A stretch of DNA of 64,000 nucleotides from Lentibacillus persicus (GCF_900112705.1 NZ_FOMR01000006.1:124001-188000), one strand, 5' to 3'. Positions 11,189 through 21,297 are shown, numbered from the stretch's first letter. The notes: generated from the sequence alone by a model not told the origin. Made by a program: numbers and translations.

Positions 11189-11943
11189 TTTGTACCTGCC
11201 TCCACAAGCTCCAAGAATGACCCAGGTTCAAGACTTGCACCGCCGACAAGCGCTCCATCAATATCCGGCTGATCCAAAAGTTCATCAATGTTTGCAGGCT
11301 TGACACTTCCGCCGTATTGTACCACTAGTTGTTCGGCAATATTTTCAGATGTCATCGCTTTAACGACATTTCGAACAAACGTGCAAACCTGGTTGGCATC
11401 CGCACTCGAGGCGGACTTCCCAGTGCCAATTGCCCAAATCGGCTCGTAAGCGATAATGACTCTGCCTATTTGCTCGTCGGTCAGCCCTTCCAAGCCTTTT
11501 CGCACCTGATTTTCAATATGACTCATCGTTTCATTGGCTTCACGCTGTTCAAGCGTTTCACCCACACACACAATGGGGACTAACCCATGGTTAAACGCAG
11601 CATGAACTTTTTTATTCACCGATTCATCCGTCTCAGCAAAATGCTCACGGCGCTCCGAGTGACCAATAACAACATGTGTCACCCCAAGATCCTTCAGCAT
11701 TGCAGGGCTAACTTCGCCGGTATATGCGCCGCTGTCCTCAAAGTGCATATTTTGCGCGCCAACTTTTAAATTACTGCTTTTCGCTTTACTTACTAATGCT
11801 GGCAAAAAAGGGAATGGTGCGCATACAATGGCTTCCACATTGTCATCTTTTGGCAAGTTTCCTTTAACAGAATCAGCAAACTGCTCAGCTTCAGATAATC
11901 CTTTGTTCATTTTCCAGTTTCCGGCTATTACTTTGCTGCGCAT
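11185..11943 (-). CDS. tpiA: Triosephosphate isomerase
   Basis: Interconverts dihydroxyacetone phosphate and glyceraldehyde 3-phosphate. The 252-aa TIM barrel carries NWKMNK at residues 8-13 (catalytic Lys), VIGHSERR with the electrophilic His near residue 95, the catalytic Glu in [11 protein letters not shown] near 167, and phosphate-binding YGGSV and GALVGGASL. The ATG is preceded by GAGAGGTGATAGA. It lies 18 bp after pgk and overlaps gpmI by 4 bp within the operon. Confidence 0.97.
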   Translation of the reverse strand: MRSKVIAGNWKMNKGLSEAEQFADSVKGNLPKDDNVEAIVCAPFPFLPALVSKAKSSNLKVGAQNMHFEDSGAYTGEVSPAMLKDLGVTHVVIGHSERREHFAETDESVNKKVHAAFNHGLVPIVCVGETLEQREANETMSHIENQVRKGLEGLTDEQIGRVIIAYEPIWAIGTGKSASSADANQVCTFVRNVVKAMTSENIAEQLVVQYGGSVKPANIDELLDQPDIDGALVGGASLEPGSFLELVEAGTK

Positions 11944-11961
11944 TCTATCACCTCTCCAAAA

Positions 11962-13143
11962 TTATTTATCATTGAGTGCTTTCACACCCGGCAGAACTTT
12001 TCCTTCCATAAACTCAAGTGAAGCTCCGCCTCCTGTGGACACGTGGTTCATATCTCCGGCCAAGCCGAATTTCTCGACTGCTGCAGCGGAGTCGCCTCCG
12101 CCAATAATGGTGTATCCTTCTGTTTGAGCCAAGCTTTCAGCAACTGCTTTTGTTCCGCCGGCAAAAGCCCCATATTCAAACACGCCCATCGGTCCATTCC
12201 AGATGATAAGCTGTGAGTCATTAACAATCCGGGCGTATTTCTTGCGGGTTTCAGGCCCGATGTCAAGCGCCTCCCAATCTGATGGAATCTCGCTAATGTT
12301 AACGATTTTCGTGTTGGCATCTTCCGAGAAGTCATCTGCGACAACGGCATCTTCAGGCATTACAAAGTTAACACCTTTCTCATTGGCTTTTTGCATAAAT
12401 TCTTTTGCCATATCTAGTTTATCTTCTTCGAGCAGCGATTTTCCAATTTCATAGCCTTGTGCCTTAATAAATGTATAAGCGAGACCGCCGCCGATGATCA
12501 GATTATCAACTTTATCGAGTAAATGGTCGATGACGCTGATTTTGTCTTTGACTTTAGCACCACCAATAATCGCGGTAAATGGCCGCTCAGGATTTTCCAA
12601 CGCTTGCGTCAATACTTCGATTTCTTTTTCCATCAGAAAACCGGCTGCTGCAGGCAGTTTTTCGGCCACTCCGGTTGTTGAAGCATGCGCTCTGTGGGCT
12701 GCTCCAAATGCGTCATTTACATACAAATCAGCCATATCCGCAAATGCCTGGGACAATTCCGGATCATTCTTTTCCTCGCCTGGCTCAAAACGGACATTTT
12801 CAATTAATAAAATATCACCATCACTGACTTGTGAGAGAGCTTCATTAACTTCTTTCCCGTAAACAGCATCGGTTTTAACGACTTCTTGTCCCAGTAATTC
12901 ACTTAACCTTTCAGCCACCGGATCAAGTCTGAGCTCATCAACAGCTTCCCCTTTGGGCCGGCCGAGGTGGCTTGCCAATATAACAGTGGCCCCGTTTTCC
13001 TTCAAGTACTCAATTGTTGGAAGAGCAGCCCTGATACGAGTATCATCCGTAATTTCTCCATTTTTCATCGGAACGTTAAAATCAACACGGCAAAAAACTC
13101 TTTTATCTTTCAAGTCGAGATCGTGCAGTGTTTTTTTATTCAT
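11962..13143 (-). CDS. pgk: Phosphoglycerate kinase
   Basis: Transfers phosphate from 1,3-bisphosphoglycerate to ADP. The 393-aa product has the N-terminal substrate site [11 protein letters not shown]-type, [10 protein letters not shown], and the hinge and nucleotide domain with [21 protein letters not shown] and the C-terminal [10 protein letters not shown]. The ATG at 13143 is 7 nt after GGAGG; an upstream in-frame GTG (13146) is too close to that sequence to be preferred. A hairpin in the gapA-pgk gap could make pgk expression lower than gapA. Confidence 0.97.
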   Translation of the reverse strand: MNKKTLHDLDLKDKRVFCRVDFNVPMKNGEITDDTRIRAALPTIEYLKENGATVILASHLGRPKGEAVDELRLDPVAERLSELLGQEVVKTDAVYGKEVNEALSQVSDGDILLIENVRFEPGEEKNDPELSQAFADMADLYVNDAFGAAHRAHASTTGVAEKLPAAAGFLMEKEIEVLTQALENPERPFTAIIGGAKVKDKISVIDHLLDKVDNLIIGGGLAYTFIKAQGYEIGKSLLEEDKLDMAKEFMQKANEKGVNFVMPEDAVVADDFSEDANTKIVNISEIPSDWEALDIGPETRKKYARIVNDSQLIIWNGPMGVFEYGAFAGGTKAVAESLAQTEGYTIIGGGDSAAAVEKFGLAGDMNHVSTGGGASLEFMEGKVLPGVKALNDK

Positions 13144-13214
13144 CACAAAACCTCCAATACCTGCGAAATATGTATACCCTTGGCCTTTCGGGTACCATTA
13201 TACACTAATGTGGA

Positions 13215-13245
13215 AAAGGAGGAGGATCACATACCCTCCCCCTTT
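13215..13245 (-). terminator. Candidate partial terminator between gapA and pgk
   Basis: AAAGGGGGAGG and CCTCCTCCTTT (minus-strand reading) pair with one mismatch around a 9-nt loop, followed by a short T stretch (CCTTTTCC). The position suggests attenuation separating gapA-level from pgk-level expression. No function is demonstrated. Confidence 0.5.
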
Positions 13246-13260
13246 CATATCAATCTTAAT

Positions 13261-14271
<1,011 letters not shown>

Positions 14272-14310
14272 TTATAATTCCTCCCTAATGTTGTCATAAA
14301 TCACTTTATT

Positions 14311-15342
14311 TTAAAGGGAATGATGATCCCTTAAAATCGTTTTTGCAGCAGCTTCATCTGTTATTAACAAATCACTTCTGCCTTGTTTCAAATAAGACTT
14401 GATAGCACGTGCCTTTGACGTGCCGCCGGCAATGGTGATTACTGAATGATTACTGTCAGATAAATCATCAAGGTGAAGACCAATTGTCCTTACTTTATGA
14501 ACAACATCGCCACTATCGTTGAAATAATAACCAAATGCTTCACTTACCGCTTCTTCTTTCTGCAATTTCCCGATTATTTCGTTGGACGTTTTACGCCGTT
14601 TTGCCATCGTGATTGCATCACCAATGCCATGCAGAACGATATCTGAACCTTGGATCATCTGTAAAATCTCAACGACAGCCGGTTCTTTCATCATCGTTTT
14701 ATACGACGATTCACTTAATGGATCGGGAACATAAAGCAGACGGTAGTCACCATTTGCCTGTCTTGCCATCTTTGCCGCAATTGTATTGGCCTGATTTTCC
14801 TCTTTTTCTCCAATGCCCCCCCTGGCAGGGACAAATAAACACGTTGCTTTATCGAAGGGGGTCATCATGTCAGCCACTGCTGCTATGGTTGTTCCGCCTG
14901 TTACGGCGATCGTCCCGGAATGTGTTATATTCTCCCGCAAAAAACCGACACAGACTTTTCCCATTTCTTGTTTCACCTGTGTTTGCTTATCACTATCACC
15001 GGGCACAATTACAATATTGTCCAGTTTTAATGTTTCCTTCAATTGCTTTTCTAAAACACTTAAGCCCATTATTTGATGCATATAGTCTGCTAATTGATCA
15101 ACTACTAAATTTCCCTCTTCTGTCAATTGCATACCTTTGGATGTCATATCAATTAACCCTTGTCTTGCCAAAAGGTCCACATCACTGCGAACATGCCGTT
15201 CAGTCAAATTCAGATTATCGGCCAGGGCACGTCTTCCAATTGGCTGCAGGCGTTCAACGTTCTGCATCAGCTTATAGCGCTGCTGCATAATTTTCAGCAC
15301 GTCAGGGTACAATTTCTTTTGAATGTCTATCAATTCCTGCAT
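14311..15342 (-). CDS. cggR: Central glycolytic genes regulator CggR
   Basis: A SorC-family repressor of the gapA operon, released by fructose 1,6-bisphosphate. The 343-aa product has an N-terminal winged helix-turn-helix (IGRRALADNLNLTERHVRSDVDLLARQGLI, about residues 36-66). The sugar-binding domain follows: TIAVTGGTTIAAVADMM, FVPARGGIG, LHGIGDAITMAKRR and the C-terminal VITIAGGTSKARAIKSYL. The ATG is preceded by GAGGAG. Its own upstream region carries a two-copy CggR operator, so it is autoregulated, and it is first in the operon with gapA. Confidence 0.95.
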   Translation of the reverse strand: MQELIDIQKKLYPDVLKIMQQRYKLMQNVERLQPIGRRALADNLNLTERHVRSDVDLLARQGLIDMTSKGMQLTEEGNLVVDQLADYMHQIMGLSVLEKQLKETLKLDNIVIVPGDSDKQTQVKQEMGKVCVGFLRENITHSGTIAVTGGTTIAAVADMMTPFDKATCLFVPARGGIGEKEENQANTIAAKMARQANGDYRLLYVPDPLSESSYKTMMKEPAVVEILQMIQGSDIVLHGIGDAITMAKRRKTSNEIIGKLQKEEAVSEAFGYYFNDSGDVVHKVRTIGLHLDDLSDSNHSVITIAGGTSKARAIKSYLKQGRSDLLITDEAAAKTILRDHHSL

Positions 15343-15361
15343 AAAAAGAACTCCTCGGATG

Positions 15362-15397
15362 GACTCATTTTGTCCCGGTTAATCATAATGTGTCCCA
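15362..15397 (-). promoter_or_regulatory. CggR operator upstream of cggR-gapA
   Basis: Read on the minus strand: TGGGAC-N6-TGAT-N4-CGGGAC-N6-AGTC. The spacing equals the B. subtilis CggR operator (CGGGAC-N6-TGTC-N4-CGGGAC-N6-TGTC), with three mismatches: one in the first hexamer and one in each tetramer. It lies between the presumed promoter (A/T-rich, about 15400-15440) and the cggR start, as a roadblock operator should. Confidence 0.85.
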
Positions 15398-15477
15398 CGC
15401 GAGGCAAAAAAATATAAAAGTTTTTTTCCTCACAATTTATATTTTATCATAAATCTTAGCTTATACAAATAAAATGT

Positions 15478-15726
15478 TTAATTGTCTGTTTTACTCAAAG
15501 CTTGCTCAAGCGCCTCATAACTGATCTCTTCGCAATTCAAAGTTGTCTTGTCATTAACTTGCACTACGGGTACCTCCAATTGATATTTTTCCAGCCACAC
15601 ATCGTTTGTATAAATATCTCTTTCTTCAAGTTCAAATGAATATTGGTAACGGAGCAAATCAAGCAAGACAAGCGCCTCATCACATAACGGACAGTTTTTT
15701 TTCGTATAAAATTTTATATACAGCAT
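15478..15726 (-). CDS. Glutaredoxin-like thioredoxin-fold protein
   Basis: An 82-aa single-domain thioredoxin-fold protein with a Cys-Pro-Leu-Cys redox motif at residues 12-15 (KKNCPLCDEAL) and the cis-Pro region LEVPVVQVN near residue 51. This is the glutaredoxin/DUF836 pattern: a small cytosolic dithiol, possibly exchanging disulfides with bacillithiol or protein partners. It lies 14 bp after rpoN and ahead of the cggR promoter. The partner and reaction cannot be inferred further. Confidence 0.75.
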   Translation of the reverse strand: MLYIKFYTKKNCPLCDEALVLLDLLRYQYSFELEERDIYTNDVWLEKYQLEVPVVQVNDKTTLNCEEISYEALEQALSKTDN

Positions 15727-15740
15727 GTGTTTTCCCTCCC

Positions 15741-17012
15741 TTACTTTCGTTTAGCAGATGACGCAAGCCCCAGAGTTTGCCTGTATTTCATGACGGTCCT
15801 GCGGGCAACCCTGATGCCAAACTCCTGTTTGAGTCGATTCGTGATCATTTGGTCTGATAACGGGTTTTCTTTATTTTCATTTTGGATTAATTCAGCAATT
15901 AATTGTTTAATGACAAATGAAGCTGTTTGTTCACCATCATTTTGCCGGACACCTGGCTGCAGGAAAAACTTCAAAGGAATAATTCCCGCTTTTGTCTGAA
16001 CGTATTTATGCGTAATAGCACGACTGACAGTTGAAATATGCATGTCCAACTCGGCCGCAATTTCTTTTAATGTCAACGGCTGCAGCATAAAAGTACCGTG
16101 TTCAAAATACATCCGCTGTTTTTCCACAATCACCCTGATTACCCTCTCAAGTGTATTACCTCTAAACTTAATCGCCTGCTTCAGCCAGTTAACCTGATTG
16201 AATTTTTCTTTTAAATAATCTGCAGCCTCTTTTTCTTCAATTTGAAGATTTTTATAGGATTCATTAATCTCAATTGTCGGCGAATGCCATTTATAAAATG
16301 AAATCTGCCAGCTGCCATTTTGTTCATAAATATAGGCTTCAGGAATAATATATTCGGTTTTTTTTGAAGACAAAAGCTGTCCCGGCTTAGGATGACACGA
16401 TTGAATCCGGTTCAGTAATTCTTCCGCTTTATCTTCTGTCAGATTAAAATGTTCACTGATTTCCTGAAGGTTCTCATCCGCCACCCACTCCAAATAATCG
16501 GTCAGCAACGCCTCTAAAACATCTTTTGAATCCGGCATCTGTAGCTGAATACATTCTTTTAGCGAACGGGCACCAATTCCGGCGGGCTCCAGCTGCTGAA
16601 TAAGCTCAAGTGCTTCTTCTGCTTGTCTGTCGGTGATAAGACATTTTTCCACCCATAATGCGATATCGATATCCAGATAGCCGTCTTCGTTAAGCGAATC
16701 AATTCCGAACTCGACAGCTTGCTTTAATTCATGGGGAACCTCGATGGCGTATAGCTGACTTTTCAATTGATCGTACATTGTCAGTTCGGCCTGGTTAATT
16801 TCCCCGATTGCGGTATCGTTGGTATTTGTTTGCTTGAACTGACTGATTTCATAATCAAAATTGACATCTTCTATTAAGGGATTTTCTTTGGAAACTTCCT
16901 TGATGTATTCAATTATTTCCATACCCGAAAACTGCAATAAATGAATAGCCTGGATAAGTGACTGATTCATTTTCATTTGCAACGTCTGTTCCTGGACAAT
17001 TGACGGCTTCAT
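15741..17012 (-). CDS. sigL: RNA polymerase sigma-54 factor
   Basis: Sigma-54 (RpoN/SigL) directs RNA polymerase to -24/-12 promoters opened by AAA+ enhancer-binding activators. The 423-aa product has the N-terminal Gln/Leu activator-responsive region (QEQTLQMKMNQSLIQAIHLLQ) and core-binding middle. The DNA-binding HTH is LKEIAAELDMHISTVSRAITHKY. The C-terminal RpoN box reads ARRTVMKYR, one change from the consensus ARRTVAKYR. The ATG at 17012 follows AGGGGGATTATA; the longer frame to 17060 lacks such a site. It is divergent from the Fnr-type promoter at 17086. No activator gene is nearby. Confidence 0.95.
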   Translation of the reverse strand: MKPSIVQEQTLQMKMNQSLIQAIHLLQFSGMEIIEYIKEVSKENPLIEDVNFDYEISQFKQTNTNDTAIGEINQAELTMYDQLKSQLYAIEVPHELKQAVEFGIDSLNEDGYLDIDIALWVEKCLITDRQAEEALELIQQLEPAGIGARSLKECIQLQMPDSKDVLEALLTDYLEWVADENLQEISEHFNLTEDKAEELLNRIQSCHPKPGQLLSSKKTEYIIPEAYIYEQNGSWQISFYKWHSPTIEINESYKNLQIEEKEAADYLKEKFNQVNWLKQAIKFRGNTLERVIRVIVEKQRMYFEHGTFMLQPLTLKEIAAELDMHISTVSRAITHKYVQTKAGIIPLKFFLQPGVRQNDGEQTASFVIKQLIAELIQNENKENPLSDQMITNRLKQEFGIRVARRTVMKYRQTLGLASSAKRK

Positions 17013-17085
17013 TATAATCCCCCTGACCTTTCTACTTTCATTTTGCCATAAAACGGACAAAAACTCATCTTAATCCATCTGTTTT

Positions 17086-17128
17086 CGTGACATATGTCAC
17101 ATCTTTCAATCACTGTCGGTTATACAAT
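17086..17128 (+). promoter_or_regulatory. Fnr/CRP-family site and promoter for the membrane protein-menA-like pair
   Basis: The palindrome CGTGACATATGTCACA (17086-17101) contains GTGA-N6-TCAC. Exactly 21 bp further is TACAAT (17123-17128), a 5/6 match to the -10 consensus. This is class II activator geometry (site centred near -41.5). The same spacing recurs at 55677 and 58627. It does not fit a promoter in the sigL direction. Confidence 0.75.
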
Positions 17129-17158
17129 TAAATCAAACGACTAAAGCTGGTGATTAAT

Positions 17159-17656
17159 ATGCCATGGGAACTGCGTCAGGCACTTTTAATTGTGCACATT
17201 TTGCTGGCTATTACATGGGTCGGAGGAATCCTTTTTATCGGCTGGGGCGTTTATCCTGCTTTAAGAAAAATGACGTTTCTCCAGCAGCGGCAAATCTTGC
17301 TTGCGCTTATGCAGTGGTCGCACAAATTTCTGACTGGAGCAGGTGCGGGCGTCATTCTTACCGGAATATTACTCGGTACGGTGTTCGGACCTATTAGCCA
17401 ATGGGGTGATATCGTGGATACACGTTACGGCAATATTTGGTTTACAGCTCTTGTGATTGGCAGCATAACACTTCTTTGGGGAATTTTTGTCGGGTTTAAA
17501 CAATCAATTAAAGTGTTCGGGAATACCCGGCTGTGGCAGCAAGCAGATCATGGAAACAAACAGCCGCTGTTTAAAGCACTCATTAAAATTGCTTTGTTGG
17601 AATCCGTGGAAGTTGCCGGGTTCGCAGCCCTTATTATGCTTATGGTTTTATTGTAG
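17159..17656 (+). CDS. Small four-helix membrane protein (CopD/DUF2269-like)
   Basis: A 165-aa integral membrane protein with about four transmembrane helices. It begins LLIVHILLAITWVGGILFIGWGVYP, a His-containing first helix typical of CopD-like or DUF2269-like heme/copper-associated families, and has a conserved-looking MQWSHKFLTGAGAG in helix two. The ATG at 17159 follows GGTGATTAAT; the GTG at 17150 overlaps that sequence. It is the first gene of a pair with the MenA-like gene (60-bp gap). Its Fnr-type promoter suggests a role in low-oxygen respiration. The biochemical function is not recognisable. Confidence 0.75.
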   Translation: MPWELRQALLIVHILLAITWVGGILFIGWGVYPALRKMTFLQQRQILLALMQWSHKFLTGAGAGVILTGILLGTVFGPISQWGDIVDTRYGNIWFTALVIGSITLLWGIFVGFKQSIKVFGNTRLWQQADHGNKQPLFKALIKIALLESVEVAGFAALIMLMVLL

Positions 17657-17716
17657 ATTATTTTTTTGCAAGGCAAACCCCGGTTTTAATCAAAATCAAC
17701 AAGGAGGCTGAAAGCG

Positions 17717-18625
17717 ATGTCACATTTCGCAGCAGATACTCATAAAGAAACGATTTACTACTATCGTGCTTCATGGATTCAATTATTTCGTCCAATGACG
17801 CTTACCGGTACAATCACACCTATTTTGACAGGAACAGGAATGGCCGCTTTTCAGGGGGGCGTTCGTTTTAATATATTTGCAGCTATGCTGATTGCAGCAT
17901 TGTTCGTTCAATCTGCCACAAACTTATTTAACGATTACTATGATTTTAAGCACGGTCAGGATCAGGGCAAATGGACGAGCGACCCGCTTGACGCCCATGG
18001 CCCTGCACATCACATTGTTCCATATATCGCTGCATCATTGCTCAGTGTTGCCGTAATAATTGGTGCATGGCTCGCTGTCCAAAGCACATGGTGGATTGTC
18101 CCGGCAGGCGTCGCCGGCATTCTCTTCGGGTATCTGTACTCCGCCGGGCCAAGGCCTTTATGTTCGATCGGCCTCGGTGAAACAGTTGCATTTACGTTTC
18201 TGGGCCCTGTTGTTACGGTATTAAGTTATGTCGTTCAGGGAAACGCTTTAGACATGACAATACTTGCTGTTTCGGTTCCATTTGCACTAATTATTGCATC
18301 AATGATTTTGACAAATAACATACGGGATATAAAAAAAGATCACTTCTTTCGTCAGACACTCGCCACATTGCTCGGCCGTAAAAATGCTATTATTTTATTG
18401 AGCACGCTTTTGACATTGGCTTATTTAACAGTCGTCAGCCTTGTTTTTGGTGAAATTTTACCATTAGCTTCTTTAATCGTATTGCTTGCAGTTCCAGTGG
18501 CAGGAAGACTTCAATGGTCATTCAGAAAACCCGCATCACGAACTGAAGAGCTTGGCGGTATGAAATGGGCTGCCTGGCACCATTGGGCATTCGGTCTCCT
18601 TTTAGCACTGAGTGTGTGGCTGTAA
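17717..18625 (+). CDS. UbiA-family prenyltransferase, MenA-like
   Basis: A 302-aa polytopic UbiA-superfamily enzyme. The first Asp-rich motif is NLFNDYYDFKHGQD (about residues 71-84) and the second is TNNIRDIKKD with LATLLGRK, the layout of 1,4-dihydroxy-2-naphthoate polyprenyltransferase (MenA), which attaches the isoprenoid tail in menaquinone synthesis. Motif details diverge from B. subtilis MenA (TSDPLDAHGPAHH follows the first motif, and HFFRQ replaces the usual GKRT-like stretch), so a paralogue with a different aromatic acceptor is possible. The start ATG follows AAGGAGGCTG. It shares the Fnr-type promoter upstream of the preceding gene. Confidence 0.75.
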   Translation: MSHFAADTHKETIYYYRASWIQLFRPMTLTGTITPILTGTGMAAFQGGVRFNIFAAMLIAALFVQSATNLFNDYYDFKHGQDQGKWTSDPLDAHGPAHHIVPYIAASLLSVAVIIGAWLAVQSTWWIVPAGVAGILFGYLYSAGPRPLCSIGLGETVAFTFLGPVVTVLSYVVQGNALDMTILAVSVPFALIIASMILTNNIRDIKKDHFFRQTLATLLGRKNAIILLSTLLTLAYLTVVSLVFGEILPLASLIVLLAVPVAGRLQWSFRKPASRTEELGGMKWAAWHHWAFGLLLALSVWL

Positions 18626-18629
18626 ACGC

Positions 18630-18664
18630 TTCAATCAATGGGGATTCTTGCCCCATTGATTGAA
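18630..18664. terminator. Shared convergent hairpin overlapping the oxidoreductase stop
   Basis: A perfect 14-bp stem TTCAATCAATGGGG / CCCCATTGATTGAA with a 7-nt loop lies between the convergent menA-like and DAO genes. It encodes the last codons and stop of the DAO gene. Neither side has a real T tract, so termination efficiency is uncertain. Confidence 0.6.
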
Positions 18665-19750
18665 TGGCTCCAGGTTGATGTCAGGTTTTTCATCCATTGC
18701 AAGCTTTGCGAGCTGAACACCAACATACGGGCCGCTTGTTAAGCCTGAGGCGCCTAATCCATTTGCCATTAATACATTTGAAAAGCCAGGCACCGACCCA
18801 ATAGCAGGCAAAGACCCCGGTGTAAATGGACGAAAGCCTACCTTAGTCCTCAAATAAGAGGCTTCTGCCAAACCCGGCGCAACATGCAAGGCTTTAGCCA
18901 TCAGTTCGTGCACAGCCCCAATCGTCGTTTGTGAATCAAACGTTTCCGTGTTTTCCTTTGTTGCCCCAACTACAACGTTTCCCGTACCAAACCCAAGGAT
19001 ATAATGATTAAATGGCGGTAACATGACAGGCCAGCTGCTCGTGTCTGAACCCGGCGTTTGCAGATGGATAATCTGAGCTTTCTCAAACGTCACGTTTGTA
19101 TTTATTCCCACAGGCGCAAATAAAGCGTTCATCCAAGCGCCATTCGTTGCAATGATTTGGTCAGCATAGTAAGATTCATTATTGACTTTCACACCTTTTA
19201 TCTCTTCGTCCTTCAATAAAAGTGACGCGTCCCCATTGATAAAGTCAGCCCCATTTTTCAATGCTGCTTTCCAAAGCGCATCATTCAAAGCCGCACCGTT
19301 CACCCGCGCAGCTCCTGAAATATGAAGCGCACGATACGCTTCTGAGACAGGAGGAAAGAGTCGTTGCGTTTGTTCAGGTGACAAACGTGTGATCTCGCCC
19401 ATTTCCGGGTTTTCTTTCTGTCGCTCAAGAGCCACTCCCATCTTCCGGTCCAATTTTTCCTCAGTATCAAAAATATTTATCGCACCGACTTGATTGTAAC
19501 CTGTTTCCGTTTCGGCATCCGTGGCAAGCTCTGCAATGAGCTCAGGGTAATATTTAGCGCCACTGGTCACAAGCTGATACCACGCCTTATTACGCCGCGT
19601 CGTCAGCCAAGGGCAAATAATCCCCGCCGCATTTCGTGTTGCCTGACCAGGTTCATAACGGTCAATTAATATGACTTTCTCACCTTTTTTAGCCAGGTAA
19701 TAGGCAGTCGACGCACCTAATATCCCTGCTCCAATAATAATATGCTTCAT
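18635..19750 (-). CDS. FAD-dependent oxidoreductase of the DAO family
   Basis: A 371-aa D-amino-acid-oxidase-fold flavoprotein (glycine oxidase/DadA-like). The FAD dinucleotide-binding motif IIGAGILGASTAYYLAKKGEKVILID occupies the first 30 residues. RNAAGIICPW, IIATNGAWMN and the C-terminal FAD-contact VLMANGLGASGLTSGPYVG also fit. It would oxidatively deaminate an amine or amino acid; the substrate is undetermined. It is convergent with the menA-like gene with only 9 bp between stops, and its final codons lie inside the shared hairpin. Confidence 0.8.
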   Translation of the reverse strand: MKHIIIGAGILGASTAYYLAKKGEKVILIDRYEPGQATRNAAGIICPWLTTRRNKAWYQLVTSGAKYYPELIAELATDAETETGYNQVGAINIFDTEEKLDRKMGVALERQKENPEMGEITRLSPEQTQRLFPPVSEAYRALHISGAARVNGAALNDALWKAALKNGADFINGDASLLLKDEEIKGVKVNNESYYADQIIATNGAWMNALFAPVGINTNVTFEKAQIIHLQTPGSDTSSWPVMLPPFNHYILGFGTGNVVVGATKENTETFDSQTTIGAVHELMAKALHVAPGLAEASYLRTKVGFRPFTPGSLPAIGSVPGFSNVLMANGLGASGLTSGPYVGVQLAKLAMDEKPDINLEPFNQWGKNPH

Positions 19751-19976
19751 TTTTCAAACACCTTTACTGATTTAGTCTTAACTTGCCGATATATCTGTAC
19801 GCTGGAAAACCGTGAAATAATACATATTAAATAAGTTTTAATTATGGAATGAAAAGAGTTATACTTGACAGAACTGAAATTGCAAACATTAAACTATTAG
19901 CCTAAAAGGGTAAGGTAACTACCCTTATTCCAAAAGCTATTATAACGATTTTAGTAACTAATTCCAGGTGGTTATA

Positions 19977-20897
19977 GTGATAAATATTATAAAAAAAGGT
20001 GAATGGGCAGAGCTCCTCATTCCCCCAAAATGGAACACATATACAATTGAAAGTTTGCTGCAAAAGAATTGGCAAGTGCCAAAAAAACTTCGTCATGAGC
20101 TTCGGATGAGAAAAGGAATTAAATTAAATGGCGACATCGTGCCTTGGGATTCTAAGCTCATTTCCGGCCAAAAACTTCAGGTGCATATGTTCCCTAAGGA
20201 AGATTATGGCTTAAATCCTACTTTTTTAGATGTAGACATTCTTTATGAAGATAACCATATCTTAATTGCAAATAAAATAGCAGGTATGGATACGCACCCC
20301 AACACTCCTGATGAGGTAAACACATTAGCTAATGGGGTGGCTTTTCATTTACTTACTGAAGGAATTGAGACAAAACCTCGGCATATCCACCGTTTAGACC
20401 ATAATACAACCGGGGCCGTTATCTTTGCCAAACATGCTCTAGCCAGTAGTATGATGTCCAGATTATTGGAGAAACGAAAAATTCAACGGACTTATTTAGC
20501 ACTTGTGCATGGTAAGCTAAAATACAGCAAAGGAACAATTAATAAACCCATTGGTCGGGATCGTCATCATCAAACACGGCGACACATATCTAAATCAGGA
20601 CAAAGTGCAAGAACAAATTATGAAACATTATTTTATAATCCGAAAGACAATACATCATTAGTCAAATTAGAGCTAGACACCGGGAGGACCCATCAAATTC
20701 GTGTACACATGAGTTATATGGGGAACCCGCTTCTTGGAGATACACTTTATGGAGGCGAAGAAAATAAACGTCAAGTGCTGCATGCGGCCAAAATTTCCAT
20801 GGTTCATCCACTAACAGAAGAATACATTGAATGTATCGCGCCGTTTAACGATGACCCTCCCCTTTTTAACTATGATTTAACAAGGTTGTACTATTAA
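19977..20897 (+). CDS. RluA-family pseudouridine synthase
   Basis: Converts specific uridines in rRNA or tRNA to pseudouridine. The product is 306 aa. An N-terminal S4-like segment (LRMRKGIKLNGDIVPWDSKLISGQ) precedes the catalytic domain with VLYEDNHILIANKIAG-like strand and the catalytic Asp in IHRLDHNTTGAVIFAK. LDTGRTHQIRVHMSYMGNPLLGDTLYGG closes the active site. The start chosen is GTG 19977, 5 nt after AGGTGG; the GTG at 19968 overlaps that sequence. It looks lower in GC than its neighbours. The target uridine cannot be told from sequence (YhcT/YjbO-like). Confidence 0.85.
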   Translation: MINIIKKGEWAELLIPPKWNTYTIESLLQKNWQVPKKLRHELRMRKGIKLNGDIVPWDSKLISGQKLQVHMFPKEDYGLNPTFLDVDILYEDNHILIANKIAGMDTHPNTPDEVNTLANGVAFHLLTEGIETKPRHIHRLDHNTTGAVIFAKHALASSMMSRLLEKRKIQRTYLALVHGKLKYSKGTINKPIGRDRHHQTRRHISKSGQSARTNYETLFYNPKDNTSLVKLELDTGRTHQIRVHMSYMGNPLLGDTLYGGEENKRQVLHAAKISMVHPLTEEYIECIAPFNDDPPLFNYDLTRLYY

Positions 20898-21024
20898 TGA
20901 GAATAGCTTAATTTAACTATTTAAGGTTCGTTGAATAAACGCCAGTGAGACTGGTGAGACGTTTCTAAAAATTTCGATTAAATCAACCTAAGATAATAAA
21001 TATCCCTTCATTTCTTTCATAAAA

Positions 21025-21080
21025 CAAAAAAAGACACGAATGGTCATTCGCTTTAGTTAGCTAAAGGTGACCAATTCGTG
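21025..21080 (-). terminator. Terminator downstream of tRNA-Arg
   Basis: CACGAATTGGTCA / TGACCATTCGTG (minus reading, one bulge) is followed by TCTTTTTTTG. It lies 18 bp downstream of the tRNA 3' end, between it and the convergent pseudouridine synthase gene. Confidence 0.8.
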
Positions 21081-21097
21081 ATTTTGCTTGAAAGTAG

Positions 21098-21171
21098 CGC
21101 GCTCGGAGGGACTCGAACCCCCGACTCCTGGTACCGGAAACCAGTGCTCTATCCGGCTGAGCTACGAGCGC
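21098..21171 (-). tRNA. tRNA-Arg (anticodon CCG)
   Basis: A full cloverleaf on the minus strand. The acceptor is GCGCTCG/CGAGCGC, the D arm GCTC...GAGC, and the anticodon arm CTGGT-TTCCGGT-ACCAG with CCG at 34-36. The T arm is GGGGG-TTCGAAT-CCCTC and the discriminator is G. CCA is not encoded. It reads CGG codons, is a single isolated gene and has its own terminator. Confidence 0.95.
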
Positions 21172-21297
21172 AATTAGTAATATTTAATTCAGCAACATTA
21201 AATATTATAATACCTGTGCCAGAAATAGACAAGTCTTTTAATAGAAATTATAAGGAGACATTATTTTCTGACTAAATCTGCCTAAAGTCATAAAAAA

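Noticed and set aside
14613-15290. 225-aa plus-strand ORF inside cggR
   Set aside because: Reverse-frame shadow of cggR with no recognisable domain and no Shine-Dalgarno.
20930-20990. Hairpin CCAGT/ACTGG nested in AACG/CGTT after the pseudouridine synthase gene
   Set aside because: Short stems and no T tract; too weak to call a terminator.
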